Notes under the pieces: generated by a model
Databases searched by the model: none
Told to the model about the DNA's origin: nothing
What the model saw: only the letters and a program-made list of their open reading frames with translations
Position numbers and translations under genes: made by a program
Origin: Bacteroidota bacterium
Lineage (GTDB): Bacteria > Bacteroidota > Bacteroidia > Chitinophagales > Chitinophagaceae
DNA length: 64,000 nt
Assembly (NCBI GenBank): GCA_018266555.1
Contig: JAFEAF010000019.1
Coordinates: forward strand, 1 to 64,000
Reading direction: 5' to 3'
Shown: piece by piece, positions 1-7,355 of the stretch
Layout: every line of letters begins with the position of its first letter
Numbering within the stretch: position 1 is the stretch's first letter

Positions 1-19
1 CTGCGCCAAGCCCCGATCC

Positions 20-861
20 GTTAGCACCAATTGTAGGACGACAAAACAAAACGACAAAATAAGAAATGGCAAAAAATATATCCATAACAGAACAAATCAG
101 ACAAATTGCTCTTGAAACTTTGGCAAACAGACCAGAGGGAATTAGGTATTCCGACTTGAAAAGAGAAATTTTAAAAGTAAATAGTTCGTTCAATCCAAAT
201 ACAATTAGTGGTGCGACTTGGGACTTAGAAGTAACTTATCCTGACGAAATTTACAAACCCGACAGAGGTGTGTTCAGACTTTTAAAGTTTAAAGAAAATG
301 TTGCAACTCAACCAGACGAGCAACCGACAACAACACCGCCAAAAACTTCTAAGAAAAAGGCAATAAAAGAAGAAGATTTTTATCAACCATTTGCCGACTG
401 GTTAGTAAACGAACTCGAAGAATGCACAAACGCAATCGGACTTGGTGGAAACATTTTTAAAGACAAATGGGGAACGCCAGATGTAATTGGAGTGAGAGAA
501 TCAAAAAGAAGCGACATCATACAGTTTCCGACTGAAATTATTGTTGGTGAGATAAAGACCGACACTAATGGACTAATCACAGCGTTTGGACAAGCTTGTG
601 CATACAGAATATTTTCGCATAAATCATACATTGTTGTTCCCAACAACTCACAAATTGAAGATATAACAAGGCTTGACACTTTATGCAGACAGTTTGGAAT
701 TGGGCTTATCCTTTTTGACAATCAAAATGTGGAAGACCCTAATTTTGAAATACGAGTAAGAGCAATTAAAAACGAACCGGATATGTTCTTCGTGAACAAA
801 AACTTGAAACAAATTGAAGATAAACTTTTCAAATAGACAGACATGAACAACTGGTGCTAAC
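20..861. repeat. 15-bp inverted repeat bounding the nuclease gene
   Basis: The left arm at 20-34 (GTTAGCACCAATTGT) and the right arm at 847-861 (ACAACTGGTGCTAAC) are reverse complements at 14 of 15 positions. They enclose exactly one gene, with its start 31 bases inside the left arm and its stop 10 bases before the right arm. This is the layout of a single-gene cassette or small mobile unit. The GTTAGC/GCTAAC ends recall integron attC core sites, but no full attC architecture and no integrase are visible here, so the mechanism is inference. Confidence 0.6.
66..836 (+). CDS. Winged-helix plus PD-(D/E)XK nuclease-like protein
   Basis: A 256-residue cytoplasmic protein with two parts. Residues 1-75 look like a winged-helix DNA-binding domain (SDLKREILKV helix, then a strand pair ending GVFRLLKF). 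After a Pro/Thr/Lys-rich linker (80-102), residues 105-230 carry a PD-(D/E)XK nuclease signature: P138-D139, then E162-I-K164 on the next strand, then Q176 and Y180 in the following helix. Such folds occur in restriction enzymes and other DNA-cutting defence proteins, so a solitary restriction-like endonuclease is the likeliest role. No methyltransferase or partner gene is beside it. It lies between arms of an inverted repeat and its wording is rich in GACA-type codons, unlike the genes further right, which suggests transfer. The family-level function is inferred from motifs only. Confidence 0.7.
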   Translation: MAKNISITEQIRQIALETLANRPEGIRYSDLKREILKVNSSFNPNTISGATWDLEVTYPDEIYKPDRGVFRLLKFKENVATQPDEQPTTTPPKTSKKKAIKEEDFYQPFADWLVNELEECTNAIGLGGNIFKDKWGTPDVIGVRESKRSDIIQFPTEIIVGEIKTDTNGLITAFGQACAYRIFSHKSYIVVPNNSQIEDITRLDTLCRQFGIGLILFDNQNVEDPNFEIRVRAIKNEPDMFFVNKNLKQIEDKLFK

Positions 862-932
862 ACGGGTTCCTAAGTAAAGCGGTATGAGAGGGATAATATG
901 TTTATAAACGGTTACATTTTAATTTGGTAGTA

Positions 933-1010
933 CGCTGTGGATTTGAATGATTGTAGTTGCTGTTGCCCGGTTATATTCTATCGCCGATACAATCATTCAA
1001 AGACACAGCG
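933..1010. repeat. Long hairpin with 23-bp arms
   Basis: The arm at 933-955 (CGCTGTGGATTTGAATGATTG and two more bases) pairs with 988-1010 at 21 of 23 positions, around a 32-base loop. It lies in the gene-free stretch between the nuclease gene and the small lipoprotein gene. The arms are too long and the loop too large for an ordinary rho-independent terminator, and no T-run follows at once. It resembles the folded end of a cassette or a repeated extragenic palindrome. Confidence 0.6.
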
Positions 1011-1053
1011 GAATAGTTTTTTTGCCGTTGTCGGTCTTCAGCGCAGCACAGCT

Positions 1054-1078
1054 GTTGTTCGGTGTTTTCACCAACAAC
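1054..1078. repeat. Compact hairpin, TTTT loop
   Basis: GTTGTT-C-GGTG, loop TTTT, CACC-AACAAC: ten base pairs with one bulged C. It starts three bases after the left arm of the long inverted repeat, so it may be part of the same element end. It is not followed by a T-run, so it is unlikely to be a terminator. Confidence 0.55.
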
Positions 1079-1131
1079 AAAAGCAGAGCCATAAAGAATT
1101 TTATAACTTCGCTTAAAGCGATATAATCTTG

Positions 1132-1154
1132 CTGCGAAACAAATTGTTTCGCAG
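1132..1154. repeat. Perfect 10-bp stem hairpin
   Basis: CTGCGAAACA at 1132-1141 and TGTTTCGCAG at 1145-1154 pair perfectly around a 3-base loop. It is the third strong palindrome in about 220 bases. No T-run follows. From 1155 to the next gene at 1313 only AT-rich sequence without recognisable signals is seen. Confidence 0.55.
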
Positions 1155-1312
1155 AGCTTGAATTAAATATAAATTAGCTTTGATTTATGTAACAGTGATT
1201 GATCATTGGGGATTTCTTAATGTATTATACTGACTGAACTAAAATTTGTTTGTTGGTGTAGCGTTATTATAATAGAAGTTTACCTCAGATTGAACACTAA
1301 CAACGGCGTAAA

Positions 1313-1711
1313 ATGCAAAGAACTTTAGTTATAATTTTTGTTTTTTATTGGTTTTCCATATTCTACGGTTGTAGCAACATTGGTAAACTCTCCAGAACGC
1401 CAAAGAGTGGCGTATTTTATTTATATTACGAAGATCGCTATTGCAATAATCCTTGGAAGTTTTCAAAGACTGAGAAGAATAAATCTTTTATTTCTTTTAT
1501 TAATTACATGGATTCGCTCAATCTATCCTCGCATTGCTGGACAATGTTTGAAACTACAAGTTCGGCTGATAGTTGTTCAGATTGTAATTGCCATTCCGGT
1601 CATTTGGAGTGCGTGGGTATCGCTAATAAGGACAGTGCTATCAAGCCTATTTTTTATAAACTGGGTTTTAAAGATTTCATAATGCCCATTTATTCTAAAC
1701 ACACACAATAA
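1313..1711 (+). CDS. Small predicted lipoprotein, unknown function
   Basis: A 132-residue protein starting MQRTLVIIFVFYWFSIFYGC: a short positive start, a hydrophobic stretch and a lipobox ending at C20, so it should be lipidated and exported. The mature part has a small aromatic domain and a Cys cluster (SADSCSDCNCHSG, about residues 86-97) that could bind metal or form disulfides. I do not recognise the family. An alternative frame at 1338-1682 overlaps it but lacks a matching signal sequence. The gene lies alone inside a unit bounded by 28-bp inverted repeats, next to other palindromes, so it was probably acquired. From 1712 to about 2060 no gene is seen apart from the right repeat arm. 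Confidence 0.55.
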   Translation: MQRTLVIIFVFYWFSIFYGCSNIGKLSRTPKSGVFYLYYEDRYCNNPWKFSKTEKNKSFISFINYMDSLNLSSHCWTMFETTSSADSCSDCNCHSGHLECVGIANKDSAIKPIFYKLGFKDFIMPIYSKHTQ

Positions 1712-2061
1712 AACCTAATTTGGAAAAGTGTGCAGCTAATTGGATTTAAAGTCAAACTTGTTCCCAGCCGAGCCTCACACTAACAAACTTTCAATCTATG
1801 ATACTCTTGCTGTGGACTCGGCGTTGTTCAAACGGAACCAAATTATACTGTTGTCGGAATTCAACTAAAGGTAAACATCAACCTTGATATTTCCATATCA
1901 CTAAAAAATGCTGTGCTGCGCTGAAGACCAATAGCGGCAAAAAATACTTATTTTCCCTGAGCGTAATATAATATTTTGTTCAAATGGGTTATTTTTTTTA
2001 TTAAAAAAATTTATAAATAAACTTTACAGCTTTTATTATGTCTTACACCAAATTTTATTTT

Positions 2062-2928
2062 ATGAAACTAAAACTCCTTACCATTTCCTTTTTCGCATGT
2101 GGCTTAATGGGAATTTCCGCCCAGGCCCAGGGTAACTCTTCAGAAGATTCTACCGGTTTACCCGGAGATAATTTCAGTTTACAAGGTGCCCTTGCAATGT
2201 TTAAAAAAGCCGGCTCACCTGAGGAATTTGAAAAGATGATTAATTCTCCCGATAATCATGTCAACAACCTTGACCTGAATGGCGATGGTGATATTGATTA
2301 CGTACGGGTGATAGATAAGTCAAAAGGCGGTGATCATGTTTTTGTACTGCAGGTACCGGTTTCTGAAAATGAAAGCCAGGACATTGCCGTCATAGAACTT
2401 GAAAAAAACGGCGCTGAAAGTGCATCGCTACAGATAGTTGGAGATGAAGACATATATGGTGAACAAACAATTGCAGAACCCAGTGAAGACATAGAAACTG
2501 AACCAGGAGGGAATGGCCCCTACTATAATCCGGATAACTACTCTTTTGCTCCGAGTGGTGCAGTGGTCAATGTGTGGTTTTGGCCCTGTGTCCGATTTGT
2601 ATATACGCCTTCCTATACATTATGGGTATCGCCCTGGCGCTGGCACCGTTATCCAATGTGGTGGCATCCATGGAGACCATTAGCTTGGCATGTTTTTCAT
2701 CCGTTTGTTCGTCCATTTCACAGAAATTATATTGTAGTTAGTACACACAGATTGATCCGTGCCCGTGCTATATATACACCGTTCAGAACTACTTCCGTAG
2801 TTGTAAGAACCCGTAACCAGGGCGCAATCAATCATTTTCGTGTTAGCCGGACAACAACTATCAGTACCGGGCCGGGTGGCAAAATAAAAAGTAAGAAAAC
2901 TGTAATAAGAGGCAGAAGAAAAGGATAA
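2062..2928 (+). CDS. Exported protein with Trp/His/Arg-rich C-terminus
   Basis: The start is placed at the ATG at 2062 rather than 2038, because MKLKLLTISFFACGLMGISAQ is a clean Sec signal peptide cut near AQAQG; the product is then 288 residues. The middle part contains DLNGDGDIDYVRV, a Ca-binding-like DxNxDGDID loop, in an alpha/beta region of about 100 residues. The last 120 residues are extraordinarily rich in Trp, His, Pro and Arg (for example PWRWHRYPMWWHPWRPL) and end in a basic tail. I recall similar proteins of unknown function from Bacteroidota. A periplasmic or surface location is inferred; there is no lipobox. It is a single gene with a terminator after it. Confidence 0.7.
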   Translation: MKLKLLTISFFACGLMGISAQAQGNSSEDSTGLPGDNFSLQGALAMFKKAGSPEEFEKMINSPDNHVNNLDLNGDGDIDYVRVIDKSKGGDHVFVLQVPVSENESQDIAVIELEKNGAESASLQIVGDEDIYGEQTIAEPSEDIETEPGGNGPYYNPDNYSFAPSGAVVNVWFWPCVRFVYTPSYTLWVSPWRWHRYPMWWHPWRPLAWHVFHPFVRPFHRNYIVVSTHRLIRARAIYTPFRTTSVVVRTRNQGAINHFRVSRTTTISTGPGGKIKSKKTVIRGRRKG

Positions 2929-3016
2929 AAGAGATCTTGTCTTATCATATATATGGACTCATTCTGATTTCAATCAGGAAAAAAGGGAATGTGTACAGGT
3001 GAAATTTGAAATTTTA

Positions 3017-3052
3017 AAAAAGCCTGCCGCAATAAAAAGCTGCAGGCTTTTT
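3017..3052 (+). terminator. Rho-independent terminator
   Basis: AAAAAGCCTGC at 3017-3027 and GCAGGCTTTTT at 3042-3052 form an 11-bp stem with a 14-base loop, ending in a T-run. It lies 89 bases after the stop of the exported Trp/His-rich protein. The A-run on the other side makes it potentially bidirectional. Confidence 0.8.
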
Positions 3053-3161
3053 GTTGAAAAAAAATATTCAGTTATTGAAAAAAGAGTTTTAAATTTAGAG
3101 TATTCATCCGTTCCCATGTAAACCGGGAAAACAATTTTCTTCACTTTTAAATTTAAATACC

Positions 3162-3539
3162 ATGGTTCAGGCAGACATCCCGCAGCTCTCCGGAGAGTGC
3201 AATACCTGGAGGGAGGCGCTCAGGCACTACAAAGATGAGTTTACCAAAGACAAATCAAACCTCCAGAAAGTTGCCAGCCAGCCTCTCTCCAAAGATCAGC
3301 TTCAACAGGTAGAACACCTCCACAATCAATTTCACATTCAACTCATCAACATTCACGATCTCAAACAGGCTATCAAAGCTCACGACCGGAAGCTCAGTTT
3401 AGAAGTTTCGGCACCAGGAGGGCAGTTAAATGAAGATACCTTAGCTGATCATGAAAATTTATTGGAACAATATCAATCACTAAAGCAAACCCTGCAGGAA
3501 CTTCAGCAAGAGTTCAATGGGTTTCTGAGCCGAACGTAG
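3162..3539 (+). CDS. Small coiled-coil protein, unknown function
   Basis: A 125-residue hydrophilic protein without signal peptide or membrane segment. Most of it is predicted as two long helices rich in Gln, Leu, Lys and Glu (about residues 20-75 and 85-122), separated by a short APGGQLNED turn, so a helical hairpin or antiparallel coiled coil is likely. The coding sequence is richer in C than its surroundings near the start. I do not recognise a family. It stands alone between the upstream terminator and the EF-G paralogue and has a clear ATG start. Confidence 0.6.
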   Translation: MVQADIPQLSGECNTWREALRHYKDEFTKDKSNLQKVASQPLSKDQLQQVEHLHNQFHIQLINIHDLKQAIKAHDRKLSLEVSAPGGQLNEDTLADHENLLEQYQSLKQTLQELQQEFNGFLSRT

Positions 3540-3672
3540 CCTGGATATACAAGCTGAAAACGGCAGTACAATAAACAATAATTAAAATATTTTACTATTT
3601 TCAAAAAAGCTTATTGTTTTTTACCCGTTACGTTCAAATGACAATTGATTATTTATCTTTAAAAAGATTGTT

Positions 3673-5808
3673 ATGCCAGAATTTGATACTTCGCATGTAA
3701 AAAATATTGTCTTGCTGGGCCATGCCGGCTCCGGTAAGACCACCTTAGCGGAATGCATGCTATATGAAGCCGGAATCCTCACACGGAGAGGAAGTATATC
3801 CGAAAGAAATACTACAGGAGATTACCACGAACTGGAGCAGGAACGTGGTAATTCTATTTTTAGTAAGCTCCTGCACACCAGGTGGCGGGGCTATAAGATC
3901 AATATCATTGACACTCCCGGGTATGATGATTTTGTTGGAGAAGTCATTTCAGCACTTCGTGTAGCAGACACCGGCGTTATGCTGTTAAACTCTGTAATGG
4001 GAGTAGAAGTAGGAACTGATATTATCTGGGATTATACTGAACGTTTCAAAACGCCGATGATCTTTGCCGTAAATAAACTGGATGACGATAATGCAGACTT
4101 TGAGAAAACGGTCCGTGAAGCCAAATCACATTTCGGAAACAATGTTGTTGTAGTGCAATATCCCCGGCAGATCGGCGCTGGTTTTCATGAAATCATTGAT
4201 GTGCTTCGCATGACCATGTATAAATTTAAAGATGAAGGGGGCAAGCCGGAAAAACTGCCGATTCCGGAAGAGGAAAAAGCAAAAGCAGATGAACTGCATA
4301 AAGAGCTTATTGAAGCCATAGCCAGCAATGATGAGGGATTGATGGAAAAATATTTTGACAAGGGCGAATTAGAGGAAGACGAAATGAAAGAGGGCTTAAA
4401 AAAGGCAATGATCAATCATGATTTGTTCCCATTGTTCTGTCTTTCCTCCATACGGAATATGGGAAGCGGCCGCATTATGGGCTTTATTGATAATGTGTGC
4501 CCCAGTGCCAATGAAATGCCTCCACAAACAACAAAAGCCGGAGAAAAGTTGCCTTGTGATTCAAGCGGGCCGGCCTGTATTTTTATTTATAAAACGATTT
4601 CAGAACCGCATGTTGGTGAATTGTCTTATTTCAAAGTGTATTCAGGAACAGTAAAAAGCGGTATGGAATTAGAAAATGAATCAACAGGGATAACAGAAAA
4701 GATTAATCAATTATTTTTAGTAGAAGGAAACAAACGAACTAATATTAATGAATTAGTGGCCGGTGATATCGGCGCTACATTGAAATTGAAAAATACGCAT
4801 GTCAACAATACACTTCATGCCCGCGGAAAAAATTATGAATTAAGGCCGATTGAATTCCCGTCACCCAATATGACAGTAGCTATTGAAACGATAAAGAAAG
4901 GTGAGGAAGAAAAATTATCACAGGCATTACACCAGTTACGGGAAGAAGATCCTACTTTATTGGTGGAAGTTTCACAGGAATTAAGGCAAACGCTGATCCA
5001 TTGCCAGGGAGATATGCACCTGGCTGTGGCTAAATGGAAAATAGAACATAATCACAAGCTGGAAATAAAATTTGTAAAGCCGAGAATCCCTTACAGGGAA
5101 ACGATTCGAAAAATGGCGGATTCCAGCTATCGGCATAAAAAACAATCGGGCGGTGCCGGGCAATTTGCTGAAGTGTATATGCGGATTGAACCCTGGTATG
5201 AAGGAATGCCGGAACCGCAGGATATAACCGTACGTGGAAGAGATGTTCATGAATTAAGTTGGGGAGGTAAACTGGTTTTTTATAATTGCATCGTGGGTGG
5301 GGCAATAGATGCACGGTTTCTTCCATCCATATTAAAAGGAGTGATGGAAAAAATGCATAACGGCCCGCTTACCGGCTCTTATGCCCGTGACATTCGTGTA
5401 TGTGTATATGATGGTAAGATGCATCCTGTTGACAGTAATGATATATCATTTAAGATAGCAGGACTGCAGGCATTTCGCCAGGCTTTTCAACAAGCCGATC
5501 CACAAATACTGGAGCCCATTTTTAAAGTGGAAGTGTTATGCCCCGACGATCTAACAGGCCCGGTAATGGGAGATCTGCAGAGCCGCCGTGCTATCGTAGA
5601 AGGTATAGATAATGAAGGTCATTTTCAAAAAGTAATTGCTAAAGTGCCTCTGTCAGAAATGGACGGTTATTCTTCTTCATTGCGTTCTATAACCCAGGGC
5701 CGTGCCAAGTTCACCATGAAGTTTTTTGCCTATGAGCCCGTGCCATTCGAAATACAACGTAAGCTGATTGACGATTACAGCAAAACGGCAAAAGAAGAGT
5801 TTGTGTAA
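3673..5808 (+). CDS. Elongation factor G paralogue (translational GTPase)
   Basis: A 711-residue EF-G-type GTPase. The G1 loop is GHAGSGKTT (residues 16-24), the switch-I region has ERGNSI (57-62) where canonical EF-G has RGITI, G3 is DTPG (80-83) and G4 is NKLD (134-137). Domains II-V follow, with IPYRETI near 473 and the C-terminal FAYEPVPFEIQ region. The length matches EF-G. The divergent switch I suggests the second EF-G class (FusA2-like) rather than the main elongation factor. These bind the ribosome, but their exact role varies. No str-operon genes are beside it. A -7-like TATCTTTA lies at 3654-3661, only 11 bases before the ATG. Confidence 0.88.
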   Translation: MPEFDTSHVKNIVLLGHAGSGKTTLAECMLYEAGILTRRGSISERNTTGDYHELEQERGNSIFSKLLHTRWRGYKINIIDTPGYDDFVGEVISALRVADTGVMLLNSVMGVEVGTDIIWDYTERFKTPMIFAVNKLDDDNADFEKTVREAKSHFGNNVVVVQYPRQIGAGFHEIIDVLRMTMYKFKDEGGKPEKLPIPEEEKAKADELHKELIEAIASNDEGLMEKYFDKGELEEDEMKEGLKKAMINHDLFPLFCLSSIRNMGSGRIMGFIDNVCPSANEMPPQTTKAGEKLPCDSSGPACIFIYKTISEPHVGELSYFKVYSGTVKSGMELENESTGITEKINQLFLVEGNKRTNINELVAGDIGATLKLKNTHVNNTLHARGKNYELRPIEFPSPNMTVAIETIKKGEEEKLSQALHQLREEDPTLLVEVSQELRQTLIHCQGDMHLAVAKWKIEHNHKLEIKFVKPRIPYRETIRKMADSSYRHKKQSGGAGQFAEVYMRIEPWYEGMPEPQDITVRGRDVHELSWGGKLVFYNCIVGGAIDARFLPSILKGVMEKMHNGPLTGSYARDIRVCVYDGKMHPVDSNDISFKIAGLQAFRQAFQQADPQILEPIFKVEVLCPDDLTGPVMGDLQSRRAIVEGIDNEGHFQKVIAKVPLSEMDGYSSSLRSITQGRAKFTMKFFAYEPVPFEIQRKLIDDYSKTAKEEFV

Positions 5809-5845
5809 CATTATAGCATGTTTGCAATAACAATTGCCCACAATA

Positions 5846-5872
5846 GCCATCTCTTTTGAGGTGGCTTTTTTT
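5846..5872 (+). terminator. Rho-independent terminator
   Basis: GCCATCTC at 5846-5853, loop TTTT, GAGGTGGC at 5858-5865 (one T-G wobble) and a run of seven T. It lies 37 bases after the stop of the EF-G paralogue. Confidence 0.85.
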
Positions 5873-5955
5873 GTAAGAACGGAAAGTGTTTTATTTAAAC
5901 GGTTACCTTCCACGCATCATTTACTTATGGCCTGCGGTCATATCTGAAAAAGATT

Positions 5956-6891
5956 ATGAAAAATATTCTTGTTGCTTTTATACTATTTTTTTCATGCAGT
6001 TTGATGGCACAAACCCCTACTTCCATAACGTCTATTTTACCGGAACAACACATGGCTGATTCATTATTTTCCCTTGGCCAATGGGAGCAGGCTTTACCTT
6101 ATTATAAAAAACTGATGAAACAAATTCCACGAAGCAGCCTGGAATGGAACCGTATGGGTTATTGTTTTCATAATCTCGGGTATTATGCTGAAGCAATAAA
6201 TTGTTATCAGCAATCCATAGCCAACAATCCCTCCGCAGTATTAAAACCTATTGTGCAATCAAGAGTAGCCAGAATATATGCCTTGCAAAAAAAATATACA
6301 AAAGCAGCAGAATGGCTTGACAGCGCTATAACTTCAGGATATCTTAACTTAAATGAATTAGAATCCAATCCTGATTTTGCATCATTACGGTCAGAACCCG
6401 TCTATAAAAAATTTCATGACACTTTATATTTCCGTGTGTATCCATGTATGGCGGATACTAATTCAAGGAAATTTGATTTCTGGGTTGGAGAGTGGGATGT
6501 ATATCCGAACGGAGCAAATGCAATTGTTGGGCATAGTAAAATTGATATAGCTTGTGGTGGTTGCATGATCCTGGAAAACTGGACATCTTTAACAAATGCA
6601 TATAATGGAAAGAGTTTTAATTTTTATTCTCCTGAAACCGGCAAATGGGAGCAATACTGGATCGGATCCGAAGGAAATCCACAACGACCTAATCATTTTA
6701 TCAACGGAGAATACAGGGATAGTGCCATGCGTTTTGTGTTTTCAGGAAAAGACCAGAAGGGCGATTTCATTGGTCAGTTTATTTTTTATAACCTGGGACC
6801 TGGTAAGGTCCGGCAATTCAATGAACAATCCTATGATAACGGGAAGAGCTGGACAACTAATTACGATTTAATTTATGTTAGAAAAAAGTAG
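5956..6891 (+). CDS. Exported TPR protein with C-terminal beta domain
   Basis: A 311-residue secreted protein. Residues 1-19 form a Sec signal peptide (FFSCSLMAQ). Residues 30-130 are TPR-like helical repeats (ADSLFSLGQWEQALPYYKKL, then WNRMGYCFHNLGYYAEAINC). From about 175 a second domain begins with FDFWVGEWDVY, followed by GCMILENWTS and SFNFYSPETGKWEQYW. This pattern is typical of DUF1579-like, lipocalin-shaped domains of unknown ligand. The function is unknown; a periplasmic binding or scaffold role is a guess. It is a single gene, after a strong terminator and before a gene-free stretch. Confidence 0.75.
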   Translation: MKNILVAFILFFSCSLMAQTPTSITSILPEQHMADSLFSLGQWEQALPYYKKLMKQIPRSSLEWNRMGYCFHNLGYYAEAINCYQQSIANNPSAVLKPIVQSRVARIYALQKKYTKAAEWLDSAITSGYLNLNELESNPDFASLRSEPVYKKFHDTLYFRVYPCMADTNSRKFDFWVGEWDVYPNGANAIVGHSKIDIACGGCMILENWTSLTNAYNGKSFNFYSPETGKWEQYWIGSEGNPQRPNHFINGEYRDSAMRFVFSGKDQKGDFIGQFIFYNLGPGKVRQFNEQSYDNGKSWTTNYDLIYVRKK

Positions 6892-7355
6892 TGTGATGAA
6901 TATACGTTTTAAATGATTTGTAAAAAGGCATTTGAATAAAATCAATATGCTTTCCCACATACAAAGCAGTTGCCCAATTTTAAATAGGAAGGGGTTAAAT
7001 CATCGGCAGGAAAATGGTTGCTGCCTACCTTAGGAAAAATAATTCTGCTCATATTTTTTAATGCATCCGGAGTAAAAGGTTTTTTTAAAATGGTAAAAAG
7101 AATAGTTATCCTGTACCGAAAAAATAAAGTGAAAAAAGAAACGGGATATTTGAGTTTTATGAAATTCCGAAAGACGTTTCTATAGAAATTTTTATTTCTG
7201 CATACAATTCATTTGTATATGGAAATGATCAGTTCAGTTATGATTAATACCGGGGAATAAATAATTACAGTTAAATCCATCCGTCAATTTCTTTTTCGGG
7301 GATGGTATATTTTTGCTACATTCAATTTTATTTTTTTCTCTAAACCAATTTTATT
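6892..7355. other. Gene-poor interval with possible small minus-strand ORF
   Basis: There are 464 bases without a confident gene. On the minus strand, 7052 to 6942 encodes 36 residues (MSRIIFPKVGSNHF... ending NCFVCGKAY) with a CxxC pair. The frame stays open for about another 35 codons upstream without a good start, so it may be the 3' end of a decayed gene. On the plus strand, a short open stretch ending at about 7246 reads EFYEIPKDVSIEIFISAYNS, also without a start. Neither is supported well enough to be called a gene. Confidence 0.3.

Larger units (their letters stand above)
1024..1938. repeat. 28-bp inverted repeat bounding the lipoprotein gene
   Basis: The left arm at 1024-1051 and the right arm at 1911-1938 are reverse complements, with an identical 19-bp core (1033-1051 and 1911-1929: GGTCTTCAGCGCAGCACAG) plus a shared GCCG. 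Outside each arm lies a matching homopolymer (T-run at 1017-1023, A-run at 1939-1944), so the similarity continues outward. The only gene inside is the small lipoprotein gene at 1313-1711. This looks like the ends of a non-autonomous mobile unit of about 0.93 kb. No transposase is inside it. Confidence 0.65.

Noticed and set aside
847-930. Integron attC site
   Set aside because: GCTAAC/GTTAGC ends are suggestive, but the second core and spacing of an attC are not found and no integrase is present.
1338-1682. 114-codon frame overlapping the small lipoprotein gene
   Set aside because: Starts inside the lipoprotein gene, and its hydrophobic runs come from reading the same bases out of frame; the other frame has a coherent lipobox.
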